64,000 nt of DNA. It comes from Flavisphingopyxis soli (lineage in GTDB: Bacteria > Pseudomonadota > Alphaproteobacteria > Sphingomonadales > Sphingomonadaceae). Under the pieces are notes generated by a model, which did not search any database, was not told the origin of the DNA, and saw only the letters and a program-made list of their open reading frames with translations. Of this stretch, positions 56,481 through 64,000 are shown one piece after another (position 1 is the stretch's first letter; each line of letters opens with the position of its first letter). The stretch covers positions 496,001 to 560,000 of the forward strand of contig NZ_VOPY01000002.1 in assembly GCF_007995095.1 (NCBI RefSeq), read 5' to 3'. Made by a program: the position numbers and the translations under genes.

Positions 56481-56612
56481 CTAAAACAGCTCGCCCTGCG
56501 GCCCCTGTGGCCTGCGAAACAGCTCGGTCGCGAGCCGGGTGCGCGGCCCGTCGAGCCCATAGGTCCGCGCGGCGCGCTTGAACCGCGTGCGCAGCAGGTC
56601 GGCCCAGGGTCA
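56481..56612 (-). pseudogene. Detached C-terminus of the radical SAM gene beyond the TGA
   Basis: In the same frame as the radical SAM gene, after TGA (56610-56612), 42 sense codons encode PWADLLRTRFKRAARTYGLD and on to PQGPQGELF, ending at TAG (56481-56483). These match the usual family tail (GPWA/YxELxRxRF). With TGA read as Gly the protein would be 365 residues, the normal size. No start codon or Shine-Dalgarno makes it a gene by itself. Confidence 0.75.
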
Positions 56613-57578
56613 GCGTCCGCGCATCCGCGTGCCGAAGCCGGGATCGTTATCGCGTCCGCCGCGCAAATCGTTGATGATGTGCATGACCTTCTCGGCGCGG
56701 TCGGGATAATGCGCATCGAGCCATGCGCGGAACAGCGGCGCCACCTCGTGCGGCAGGCGCACCGGGATGTACGATGCCGCACGCGCGCCCATTTCAGCGG
56801 CGCGTTCCATGATGTGTTCGATCTCGTGATCGGTGATCGCGGGAATGACCGGCGCGACATTGACGCCGACCGGGATGCCGCGTTCGGCAAGGCGGCGGAT
56901 CGCATCGAGCCGCCGCGCCGGCGTGCACGCGCGCGGTTCGAGCGTGCGCGCAACGACCGGGTCGAGCGAGGTCACCGAGATCGCCACGCCGACGAGATTC
57001 TGCGCCGCCATCTCGGCGAGCAGGTCGATGTCGTCGCAGACGCGCGCCGACTTGGTCGTGATGATGACCGGGTGGCGCGTTTCGGCAAGGACTTCGAGCA
57101 CCTCGCGCGTGATCCGCCAGTCGCGTTCGATCGGCTGGTACGGATCGGTATTGGTCCCCATCGCCATCGGCGCGCAGCGATAGTCGGGTTTCGCCAATTC
57201 TCCGCGCAGCAGCTTGGCCGCGTCGGGCTTGGCGAACAGCCGGCTTTCGAAATCGAGCCCCGGCGACAGGTCGTGATAGGCGTGCGTCGGCCGCGCGAAA
57301 CAATAGACGCAGCCGTGTTCGCAGCCGCGATAGGCGTTGATCGAACGGTCGAAGCCGAGATCGGGCGAGCTGTTGCGCGAGATGATCGTTCGCGCCCGCT
57401 CGACCGTCACCGTCGTTCGCACGGGCGCGGCGTGCCCGTCGATTGCCGCGCGATCGTCGAGCCATTCGCCGTCGGCCTGGCGCTCGGCAAGGTTGAACCG
57501 CAACGGCGTCAGGTTCTGCGGCGCGCCGCGTCCCTTCGTCGCGAAGATCGGACTGTCTGGATCGGGCCGAATTGCCAT
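56610..57578 (-). CDS. PA0069-type radical SAM protein, truncated by in-frame TGA
   Basis: 322 residues to the first TGA. Radical SAM cluster motif C-x3-C-x2-C at Cys86, 90, 93 (GCEHGCVYCFARPTH), SAM-binding region and the DPYQPIERDWRITREVLEVL and SLDPVVARTLEPRACTPARRLDAIRRLAERGIPVGVNVAPVIP blocks of the PA0069/Rv2578c family. Function of the family is unknown. The family normally continues after MRGRG with a conserved helix; here the codon is TGA, one base from GGA, and the expected C-terminus is intact in the same frame downstream (see 56481-56612). Either a recent nonsense mutation, a sequencing error or, less likely, recoding. Catalytic domain is complete. Confidence 0.85.
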   Translation of the reverse strand: MAIRPDPDSPIFATKGRGAPQNLTPLRFNLAERQADGEWLDDRAAIDGHAAPVRTTVTVERARTIISRNSSPDLGFDRSINAYRGCEHGCVYCFARPTHAYHDLSPGLDFESRLFAKPDAAKLLRGELAKPDYRCAPMAMGTNTDPYQPIERDWRITREVLEVLAETRHPVIITTKSARVCDDIDLLAEMAAQNLVGVAISVTSLDPVVARTLEPRACTPARRLDAIRRLAERGIPVGVNVAPVIPAITDHEIEHIMERAAEMGARAASYIPVRLPHEVAPLFRAWLDAHYPDRAEKVMHIINDLRGGRDNDPGFGTRMRGR

Positions 57579-57634
57579 CGTTCGACCTTTAGGATATCAA
57601 TGCGAACGTAACAAGAACATATCGGAGGACGCTC

Positions 57635-57985
57635 ATGCCAGCACGGTTCAACTATCTCGAACTACCGAGCGACGATCTTGCCCGTTCGCGCGGCTTTTAC
57701 GAGCGGGCGTTCGGCTGGAGCATGACCGCGTTCGGCCCGACCTATGCCGCGACGATCAGCGACGACACCGACCTCGGCATTGATGGCGATCGCGAAGAGG
57801 CCACGCGGATCAAGGCGCCGCTGCCGGTGATCGAGGTCGACGATCTCGATGCCTGCCGCGCGGCGATACTCGCCGCCGGCGGCACGATCGATCGCGATAT
57901 CTTCGATTTCCCCGGCGGCCGGCGCTTCCACTTTACCGACCCCGACGGCCATCTGCTCGGCGCCTGGCAGCGCGGCGAGAGCTGA
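57635..57985 (+). CDS. VOC family (glyoxalase/bleomycin-resistance fold) protein
   Basis: 116 residues. Starts with FNYLELPSDDLARSRGFYERAFGW, the canonical first beta-alpha-beta unit of the vicinal-oxygen-chelate fold, and ends with RFHFTDPDGHLLGAWQRG. Metal-ligand positions fit only partly, so the substrate cannot be named. ATG follows GGAGG at ideal distance. It lies between two minus-strand genes, 3 bp from the end of moaB. Confidence 0.85.
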   Translation: MPARFNYLELPSDDLARSRGFYERAFGWSMTAFGPTYAATISDDTDLGIDGDREEATRIKAPLPVIEVDDLDACRAAILAAGGTIDRDIFDFPGGRRFHFTDPDGHLLGAWQRGES

Positions 57986-57988
57986 GCC

Positions 57989-58516
57989 CTATTTCTCTGT
58001 CAGGCGCGGCAGCAGCTCGGCGAAATTGCACGGCCGATGGCGGCTGTCGAGCTGGGTCCGCAAAATGCCTTCCCAACCGTCGACGACCGCTCCGGGCGAG
58101 CCGGGCAGGGCAAAGACGAACGTGCCGCGCGTGACGCAGGCGCAGGCGCGCGACTGGATCGTCGATGTGCCGATTTTCTGGTAGCTGAGCCAGCGGAACA
58201 GTTCGCCGAACCCCGGGATGTCCCGCCCGTCGAGGCGCTGCAACGCCTCGGGCGTAACATCGCGACCGGTCACCCCGGTGCCGCCGGTCGTGACGATGCA
58301 GTCGACCGCGGGATCGTCGATCCAGTTGTGCAGTCGCGCGACGATGAGGTCGGCCTCGTCATGGACGATGGCGCGTCCGGCCAGGTTGTGGCCGTCTTCG
58401 GTGATCAGCGCGGCGAGCCGGTCGCCCGAGACATCCTCGGCCGGGCTGCGGCTGTCGGAAATGGTCAGGACGGCGATGTTGAGCGGAGTAAACGTGCGGG
58501 TTTCGTCGATCGGCAT
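57989..58516 (-). CDS. moaB: Molybdenum cofactor biosynthesis protein MoaB
   Basis: Probable molybdopterin adenylyltransferase-type protein, 175 residues. LNIAVLTISDSRSPAEDVSGDRL, DCIVTTGGTGVTGRDVTPEAL and the FALPGSPGAVVDGWEGIL block are diagnostic of MoaB/MogA. The start at 58516 follows AAGGA and matches the family; a longer frame to 58702 lies inside the transglycosylase gene and is rejected. Its stop is 3 bp from the convergent VOC gene; it probably follows slt in one transcript (23-bp gap). Confidence 0.94.
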   Translation of the reverse strand: MPIDETRTFTPLNIAVLTISDSRSPAEDVSGDRLAALITEDGHNLAGRAIVHDEADLIVARLHNWIDDPAVDCIVTTGGTGVTGRDVTPEALQRLDGRDIPGFGELFRWLSYQKIGTSTIQSRACACVTRGTFVFALPGSPGAVVDGWEGILRTQLDSRHRPCNFAELLPRLTEK

Positions 58517-58539
58517 AGGCTCGTCCTTGATAGGCGTGC

Positions 58540-60291
58540 TCAAGGCTGGTTGAGACTGAGCCTCGTACCGCCCTTGGCGTCGGGAAAGCGCGGCCAGTGG
58601 TTTTGCGCGAGCACGTTCTGCGTGACCGAACCGCGGCCTTCCTGGCGTTCGTACATCCAGTAATTGCGCAGGATGATCGCGACATAGCCACGCGTTTCCC
58701 AATAGGGCAACGATTCGATGTAGAGCAGCGGATCGCCCTTGTCGTTGACCTCGGTATTCCAGCGCGCAACCGGGCTGGGGCCCGCATTATAGGCGGCGAT
58801 AACCTTGGGCAGCAAACCACCCGTCACCGCCGAATCGCGGAGCTTCTCGAGGTAGCTCTGGCCATATTCGATATTGACCTCGGGCCGCGCGAGATCGGAT
58901 TTTTCGAGGAACGAACCGCGCACCTTGGCGAGGTCCTGCGCGGTGCCCGGCCGGACCTGCATCAGCCCATAGGCCCCCGCGGAACTGACCACGTCGCGGC
59001 GAAAACCTGATTCCTGGAGCGTGTGCGCGTAAACCAGCGCGGGATCGACCCGCCAGCCGTTTTCGGGTTGCCAGCTCGGCGCCGGATAGCGCGCGAACTC
59101 GTCGGGGCGTTTGCCGCCGGGGGTATTGTAGGCGAGGTAGAGCTGCGTTTCGGCGAGGTTGAGCGAACGCGCAACCGCGAGCAGTTCGTCATGGTCCGAT
59201 GCGGGGCCAATCTTCGCCTGGTGCCGGAGGAGTTGGTCGGCAAGCTTGTGCTCGCCCATCTCGGCGAGCGCAGCGGCCATGCGGACGTTGGGCTTGCTGG
59301 CAATGCCGCGTCCGCTGGTTTCGGCGACGGCGGGCGAAGGCTCGGGCAGGCCGAGCGCTTCCATCGCGAGGAATCCGTAAAAGGTTTCGCGCTGGCCCGC
59401 CGCCGTGCGCAGGCGCGACTGGACCAGATGCGGCTCGCCGCAGGCGAGATAGGCGCGCGACGCCCAATAGGCACCCGCGGCCTTGAGCTCGCTGTCGCTT
59501 GTGCCCTGGACGACCTTGTCGAACGACGCGGCGGCATAGCGGCAATCGTCGAGCCGCCAGGCTGCCAGCGCGGCGATCCAGTCGGCCTGGACGCGCCAGT
59601 CGCCGGTGCCCTGTTGCGCCATCCGTGCGAGACGCAAGGCATCGGCATCGCGGTTCTCGATATAATAGGACCAGGCGACGCGCTGTTGCCATTCAGTGAG
59701 CGCCGCCGGGCTGAGCTGGCTGGCGACATCGTTCAGCGCGCGTTCGGCGCCCGCCGGGTCATCGTTGACGATCATCTGCTGGGCGATCGTGCCCAGCGCG
59801 ACACCGACCGGGTCGTCGGTGACCGATTTGCCGCGCGCGCGGATCGGCGCACTCCCGCTCCAGCGCAGCCCTGCTTCGGTCGGCAGGGGCGGCAGCTCGG
59901 TTGCGCCGCGACGCTGGGCGAGGCGGCCAAGTTGCGCCGCCTGCGGCAGGTTAGGCGCCTGGCGCAACAGCGCCATCAGGCGATCGAGCGGCACTTCGGG
60001 GCTGTTGGCGGCAAGATAATATTCGGCGGTCAGCAAGGGCGTCAGCTGGTCGCGCTGCGCGGAGGCAAGCATCTGCTCGACATCGCTCCAGCGCTGGTCG
60101 CGGATCGCCTGCAGGATCGCCTTGGCGCGCTGGCGTTCGCCGGCATCGATCCCGCTGTCGACGCTGACCATCGGCGCCAGCGACGAATAGCTGACGGTCG
60201 CCGCCAGAACCTCGCTCGCAAGGGCGGGCATGGCGACCAGACCCGATGCGGCAACACAGAGGATCAACGATTGGCGGAGCGGGGCGATCAT
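58540..60291 (-). CDS. Soluble-type lytic murein transglycosylase
   Basis: Cleaves glycan strands of peptidoglycan to 1,6-anhydro-muropeptides. 583 residues from the ATG at 60291. Signal peptide (LRQSLILCVAASGLVAMPALA), a long alpha-helical superhelix of TPR-like repeats (about 40-380), then the goose-lysozyme-type catalytic domain: Glu427 in HTLQESGFRRDVVSSAGAYG followed by GLMQVRPGTAQ and VIAAYNAGPSPVARW. Equivalent to Slt70. The ATG overlaps the stop of the UDG-superfamily gene (ATGA), so translation is coupled. Confidence 0.94.
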   Translation of the reverse strand: MIAPLRQSLILCVAASGLVAMPALASEVLAATVSYSSLAPMVSVDSGIDAGERQRAKAILQAIRDQRWSDVEQMLASAQRDQLTPLLTAEYYLAANSPEVPLDRLMALLRQAPNLPQAAQLGRLAQRRGATELPPLPTEAGLRWSGSAPIRARGKSVTDDPVGVALGTIAQQMIVNDDPAGAERALNDVASQLSPAALTEWQQRVAWSYYIENRDADALRLARMAQQGTGDWRVQADWIAALAAWRLDDCRYAAASFDKVVQGTSDSELKAAGAYWASRAYLACGEPHLVQSRLRTAAGQRETFYGFLAMEALGLPEPSPAVAETSGRGIASKPNVRMAAALAEMGEHKLADQLLRHQAKIGPASDHDELLAVARSLNLAETQLYLAYNTPGGKRPDEFARYPAPSWQPENGWRVDPALVYAHTLQESGFRRDVVSSAGAYGLMQVRPGTAQDLAKVRGSFLEKSDLARPEVNIEYGQSYLEKLRDSAVTGGLLPKVIAAYNAGPSPVARWNTEVNDKGDPLLYIESLPYWETRGYVAIILRNYWMYERQEGRGSVTQNVLAQNHWPRFPDAKGGTRLSLNQP

Positions 60292-61073
60292 GAGCGCGTC
60301 AGTTCCTTTTGTACCTGCAAGAGACTTTCCCACGCTGCGCGCTTGAACCGCTGGTTGCGATCGAGCGTGCGCGGATGGAAAGTCGCGACTGACGTGATGA
60401 TTGCACCTTTAACTTTAATTTCGAGTAACTTTCCGCGCGCGTTGACGACATCGGTCGCCAAAAGTGCACGGCTCGCCTTGTCGCCGAGGATCAGCACCAC
60501 CTTGGGTTTGACCAGCGCGATGTGGTGGCGGGCGATGTCGGCCAGCGCGGCGATGTCCTCGGGGGCCAGTCGTGTGCCCGCCAGCGGCGATACCGCCATG
60601 CTGGCGATCGCGACCTTTTTGCGCTTGAGGTCGATCGCATTCAGCATCCGGTCGAACAGCGCGCCGGGCGCGCCGCCCAGGACGTGACCGTCGATCAGGT
60701 CGACCGCATCGGGCGCGGCGGTCAGGACGAACAGGTCGGCGCAATCGGGTCCGCTGGCGGCGACGCGGTTGCTCGACGGGCCGGCGCCGGGAACGTCGGG
60801 AGATCTTGCCAGCCATGCACGCAGCTCGGCGAGCGTAGCGGGCAGTTCCAGTCGCGCGGGAGCGGATTGCACGGGGGCGGATTGGGCGGGGACGGCAACC
60901 GGGTCGGGCGCCGATCGCAGCTCGACCGGCTGGGCGTTTGCCGGCGCGATAGCGATCGGCTTGGGCGCGACCAGCAGGTCCGCCGGATCGTCGGCGAAAT
61001 CGCAGTCGACCCCCGCCAACGACCACCAGTCGAGCACGCTGTGTGCCAGTTCGAGATTGCCCCCTGCCATCAT
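60288..61073 (-). CDS. Uracil-DNA glycosylase superfamily protein, degenerate
   Basis: 261 residues from the ATG at 61073; a TTG at 61106 is the alternative. After a helical start (LELAHSVLDWWSLAGVDC) and a Pro/Ala-rich linker comes a fold like family 4/5 UDGs: GGAPGALFDRMLNAIDLKRKKVAIASM, LVKPKVVLILGDKASRALL and the motif FHPRTLDRN near the end. However, the catalytic GEAPG-type first motif is replaced by VLTAAPDAVD and there are only three Cys, so no 4Fe-4S cluster of the family-4 kind. Activity is doubtful. Coupled by a 4-bp overlap to the transglycosylase gene downstream; divergent from the ETF-QO gene. Confidence 0.78.
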   Translation of the reverse strand: MMAGGNLELAHSVLDWWSLAGVDCDFADDPADLLVAPKPIAIAPANAQPVELRSAPDPVAVPAQSAPVQSAPARLELPATLAELRAWLARSPDVPGAGPSSNRVAASGPDCADLFVLTAAPDAVDLIDGHVLGGAPGALFDRMLNAIDLKRKKVAIASMAVSPLAGTRLAPEDIAALADIARHHIALVKPKVVLILGDKASRALLATDVVNARGKLLEIKVKGAIITSVATFHPRTLDRNQRFKRAAWESLLQVQKELTRS

Positions 61074-61202
61074 TTGCTTGAAACAGCGTGTTGACGGCAA
61101 GGTCAATCAAAAGGCATCGGATACCCGACGAACTGTGCATCGCGTGCGAACGGGGGACGTTTCCGGTCTCGCCGACCTGCACCGCGACAAAGGAGACGAC
61201 CA

Positions 61203-62867
61203 GTGAGCGCCGAAGAAACTCAACGCGAATCGATGCCGTACGACGTCGTCATCGTCGGCGGTGGCCCCGCCGGCCTGTCCGCGGCGATCAGGCTCAAGCA
61301 ACTCGCCGAGGAAAAGGGCCACGAGCTTTCGGTCTGCATCCTCGAAAAGGGGTCGGAGATCGGCGCGCATATCCTCTCCGGCGCGGTGATCGACCCCAGG
61401 GCGCTCGACGAACTGATCCCCGACTGGCGCGATGCCGGCTGCCCGCTGGCCGACACGCCGGTCACCGATAACCAGCACTGGGTGCTGAGCAAGTCGGGCA
61501 AATGGGGCCTGCCGCATCTCCTGACGCCGCCCTTCATGAACAACAAGGGCACCTATACCGGCAGCCTCGGCAACCTGTGCCGCTGGCTCGCCGAACGCGC
61601 CGAAGCCATGGGTGTCGAGATTTTCCCCGGCTTTCCCGCCGCCGAAGTGCTCTACAACGACGATGGCAGCGTAAAAGGCGTCGCGACGGGCGACATGGGC
61701 GTCGCGCGCGACGGCAGCCACAAGGCGGACTATCAGCCCGGGCTCGAACTCCACGCCAAATACACCTTTTTCGCTGAAGGCGTGCGCGGCAGCCTGACCA
61801 AGAACCTCAAGGTCAAATACGCGCTCGACGAGCATGTCGAACCCCAGGTCTATGGCCTCGGCGTCAAGGAACTGTGGGACGTTGCCCCCGACAAACACGT
61901 CCCCGGCCGGGTCATCCATACACAGGGCTGGCCGCTCGACGACGACGCCAATGGCGGCGGCTTCCTCTATCACCAGGCCAATGGCCAGGTCGCTCTGGGC
62001 TTCGTCACCTGGCTCAATTATCGCAACCCCTATCTGTCGCCGTTCCAGGAGATGCAGCGCTGGAAGCATCACCCCGCGATTGCCGAGATCCTCGCGGGCG
62101 GAAAACGCGTGTCGTACGGCGCGCGCGCAATCAACGACGGCGGCTTCCAGTCGGTCCCGCATCTCGTCTTTCCCGGCGGCGCGTTGATCGGCTGCAGCGC
62201 AGGTTTCCTCAACGTGCCGCGGATCAAGGGCACGCATACCGCGATGAAGACGGGCATGATGGCCGCCGAGGCCGCGTTCGATGCGATCGCCGCAACCCGC
62301 GCCAACGACACGCTCGATGCGTATCAGAGCGCCTATGAGGTGAGCTGGGTCGCCAAGGAACTGAGCAAGGTTCGCAACGTCGTGCCGCTGGTCAAGAAGT
62401 TCGGCGACCTGATCGGGTCGATGCTCGCCGGTATCACGATGTGGGCCGAACATCTTGGGCTGCGCATGCCCTTCACGATGAAGCACCATCCCGATCACGC
62501 CAGCCTGTGGCGCAAGGACCTGGTCACGCCGATCGACTATCCCAAGCCCGACGGCGTGCTCAGCTTCGATCGCCTGTCGTCGGTCTTCCTGTCGAACACC
62601 AATCACGAGGAGGACCAGCCGGTCCATCTCCACCTCGCCGATCCCGACCGGCCGATCGCGTACAATCTGCCGCATTACGACGAACCGGCACGGCTTTACT
62701 GCCCGGCAGGCGTTTACGAGGTGATCGACGAGGGCAACGGGCCGCGCTTCCAGATCAACGCGCAGAACTGCGTCCACTGCAAGACGTGCGACATCAAGGA
62801 CCCGACGCAGAACATCAACTGGGTCACGCCCGAGGGCGGTGGTGGCCCCAATTATCCCAATATGTGA
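61203..62867 (+). CDS. Electron-transfer flavoprotein-ubiquinone oxidoreductase
   Basis: Membrane-associated enzyme passing electrons from ETF (fatty-acid and amino-acid dehydrogenases) to ubiquinone. 554 residues from a GTG start with AAAGGAG upstream. FAD-binding GGGPAGLSAAIRLKQLAEE, quinone-binding middle domain, and the C-terminal 4Fe-4S site with CPAGVYEV, NCVHCKTCDIKDPTQNI and GGGGPNYPNM. Its partner acyl-CoA pathway is represented by the acyl-CoA synthetase at 54883-56478. Followed after 19 bp by ispE. Confidence 0.97.
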   Translation: MSAEETQRESMPYDVVIVGGGPAGLSAAIRLKQLAEEKGHELSVCILEKGSEIGAHILSGAVIDPRALDELIPDWRDAGCPLADTPVTDNQHWVLSKSGKWGLPHLLTPPFMNNKGTYTGSLGNLCRWLAERAEAMGVEIFPGFPAAEVLYNDDGSVKGVATGDMGVARDGSHKADYQPGLELHAKYTFFAEGVRGSLTKNLKVKYALDEHVEPQVYGLGVKELWDVAPDKHVPGRVIHTQGWPLDDDANGGGFLYHQANGQVALGFVTWLNYRNPYLSPFQEMQRWKHHPAIAEILAGGKRVSYGARAINDGGFQSVPHLVFPGGALIGCSAGFLNVPRIKGTHTAMKTGMMAAEAAFDAIAATRANDTLDAYQSAYEVSWVAKELSKVRNVVPLVKKFGDLIGSMLAGITMWAEHLGLRMPFTMKHHPDHASLWRKDLVTPIDYPKPDGVLSFDRLSSVFLSNTNHEEDQPVHLHLADPDRPIAYNLPHYDEPARLYCPAGVYEVIDEGNGPRFQINAQNCVHCKTCDIKDPTQNINWVTPEGGGGPNYPNM

Positions 62868-62886
62868 GTCCCCGTCGGTGACCGCG

Positions 62887-63714
62887 ATGCGCGAGCCTGC
62901 GCCCGCCAAGCTCAACCTTGCGCTGCATGTCCGCGAGCGGCGCGCCGACGGCTATCACGCGCTCGAAACGCTGTTCGCCTTTGTCGACCAGGGCGATGTC
63001 GTTTCGGTCGCGCCAGGCGATGGCCTCTCGCTGGCGCTGACGGGACCGTTTGCATGCGACCTTGGCAGCGGCGACGACAATCTCGTGCTGCGGGCCGCGC
63101 GCCTGCTGCAATCGCAGGCTGGTATCGCGAAGGGCGCGGCACTGACGCTCGACAAGCGCCTGCCGGTCGCCTCGGGGATCGGTGGCGGCTCGGCCGATGC
63201 CGCCGCTACGCTGCGGCTGCTCGACCGCTTCTGGGGTCTCGATCTGGGCATCGAAGGTCTGATGCCGATCGCGGCCGCGCTGGGCTCGGACGTTCCCGCA
63301 TGCCTCCTTGGCCGGACCGCGATCGGGACGGGCAGGGGAGAGCATCTGGTGCCGATCGCCAACGACCTCGCCGGGACGCCCGTGCTCATTGCCAATCCGG
63401 GCGTCGCGCTGTCGACCGCAGCGGTCTTCGCGCAATGGGACGGCGTCGATCGTGGGGCGCTGGCGGCAGGCGAGGTCAGCGACATTATCGCACATGGCCG
63501 CAATGATCTCACCACCCCGGCACAGGAACTAACGCGCGATATCAATCGCTTGCTCGATGCTCTGATCGGCAGCGGCGCATCCTTCGCCAGGATGTCGGGA
63601 TCGGGCGCGACATGTTTCGCGCTCTACGAAAGCGATGTTTTGCGCGATCGAGCATCCAGAGCGATGTCCCAAGACCATCCACACTATTGGACGATGGCTT
63701 GCCGCCTGACCTGA
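62887..63714 (+). CDS. ispE: 4-diphosphocytidyl-2-C-methyl-D-erythritol kinase IspE
   Basis: GHMP kinase of the MEP isoprenoid pathway. 275 residues from the ATG at 62887 (a GTG at 62878 is an alternative). N-terminal APAKLNLALHVRERRADGYH, the ATP-binding PVASGIGGGSADAAATLRLL, and the C-terminal motif MSGSGATCFALYES. Lies 19 bp after the ETF-QO gene on the same strand. Confidence 0.97.
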   Translation: MREPAPAKLNLALHVRERRADGYHALETLFAFVDQGDVVSVAPGDGLSLALTGPFACDLGSGDDNLVLRAARLLQSQAGIAKGAALTLDKRLPVASGIGGGSADAAATLRLLDRFWGLDLGIEGLMPIAAALGSDVPACLLGRTAIGTGRGEHLVPIANDLAGTPVLIANPGVALSTAAVFAQWDGVDRGALAAGEVSDIIAHGRNDLTTPAQELTRDINRLLDALIGSGASFARMSGSGATCFALYESDVLRDRASRAMSQDHPHYWTMACRLT

Positions 63715-63734
63715 AGCGCGGCAAAGTGCCGACC

Positions 63735-64000
63735 ATGCGCACGATCCTCATCCTTTCGGCAGCGGTCCTGTCGCTTTATGCACTGTCGGCCTGCCAATCG
63801 CAGGACGAGGCATTGATCGACGATGCGGAAGGCGCGGCGAACAGCGTTGCCAAGGTCTCGTGCGCGCTCGGCGATGAACAGCAGTTCACCGACAGCTGCA
63901 CGCTCCAGCGGCTCGTGGGCTCGGACCGCACGACGATCGTGCTGGGCCGCGGCGATGTCGGCTTTCGCCGCTTCGTCATGACCGCCGACGGACGCGGACT
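63735..64000 (+). CDS. Predicted lipoprotein, partial (cut by window end)
   Basis: 88 codons visible before the window ends. MRTILILSAAVLSLYALSAC is a good lipoprotein signal with lipobox LSAC, followed by SQDEALIDDAEGAANSVAKV and a Cys-containing region (SCALGDEQQFTDSCTLQRL) that may hold a disulfide. A short sphingomonad-type periplasmic protein is likely; the family is not identified. It follows ispE by 20 bp. Confidence 0.75.
   Translation, partial: MRTILILSAAVLSLYALSACQSQDEALIDDAEGAANSVAKVSCALGDEQQFTDSCTLQRLVGSDRTTIVLGRGDVGFRRFVMTADGRG

Overview
The window is a contiguous, gene-dense, GC-rich (roughly two-thirds G+C by eye) chromosomal segment of an alphaproteobacterium, most probably a member of the Sphingomonadales. 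The reasons are: a pdhB whose product carries its own N-terminal lipoyl domain; a LexA operator of the alphaproteobacterial type GTTC-N7-GTTC in front of lexA; a DUF4170 gene; two palindromic repeats of the CTTCGACAAGCTCAG kind that are common in sphingomonad intergenic DNA; and a candidate EcfG-type promoter. Almost everything is housekeeping. I see no rRNA, tRNA, CRISPR array, prophage or insertion sequence.

Layout. 1-6.3 kb: a secreted beta-helix protein and a perfect two-way terminator, then rpoD, dnaG, a lipoprotein and a YqeY protein on the minus strand. 6.4-12.7 kb (+): carA, a foreign-looking small gene (winged-helix-like plus membrane anchor) wedged between carA and carB, carB, greA and a rhomboid-like protease. 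12.7-14.9 kb (-): DUF4170, then a four-gene envelope/stress-type cluster (DUF883-like, holin-X-like, DUF3618-like, hendecad-repeat protein). 15-19.4 kb (+): eno, ftsB, pdhA, pdhB. 19.4-22.7 kb (-): three TadE/TadG-type genes. 22.8-26.1 kb: a squalene/phytoene-synthase-like protein, an EF-hand protein, trmFO (-) and a YhhN protein. 26.1-32.8 kb: a repeat, gyrA (-), two unrecognised genes and an atypical histidine kinase. 32.8-43.4 kb: gltA and gltX (-), comEC (+), lexA, moaC, trpC, trpD, trpG and ppiD (-). 43.6-46.7 kb (+): tpiA, secG, pyrG. 46.7-48.7 kb (-): a serine hydrolase and a candidate stand-alone small RNA. 48.7-56.5 kb (+): lolC, lolD, a DUF1579-like exported protein, dnaE and an acyl-CoA synthetase. 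56.5-64 kb: a radical SAM gene cut by an in-frame TGA, a VOC protein, moaB, a lytic transglycosylase, a UDG-superfamily protein, ETF-QO, ispE and the start of a lipoprotein.

How it works together: central carbon metabolism (eno, pdhAB, gltA, tpiA), nucleotide and tryptophan synthesis (carAB, pyrG, trpGDC), replication and transcription (dnaG, dnaE, gyrA, rpoD, greA), SOS control (lexA) and envelope maintenance (lolCD, slt, secG, ppiD, ftsB).

The most unusual points are the low-GC gene translationally coupled inside carAB, the histidine kinase with Glu where the phospho-accepting His should be, the radical SAM gene whose conserved C-terminus lies just beyond a TGA, the unassigned roughly 165-nt RNA with its own promoter and terminator, a palindromic repeat that may be translated into a lipoprotein leader, and the absence of trpE and moeA from an otherwise standard trp-moa-lexA neighbourhood.
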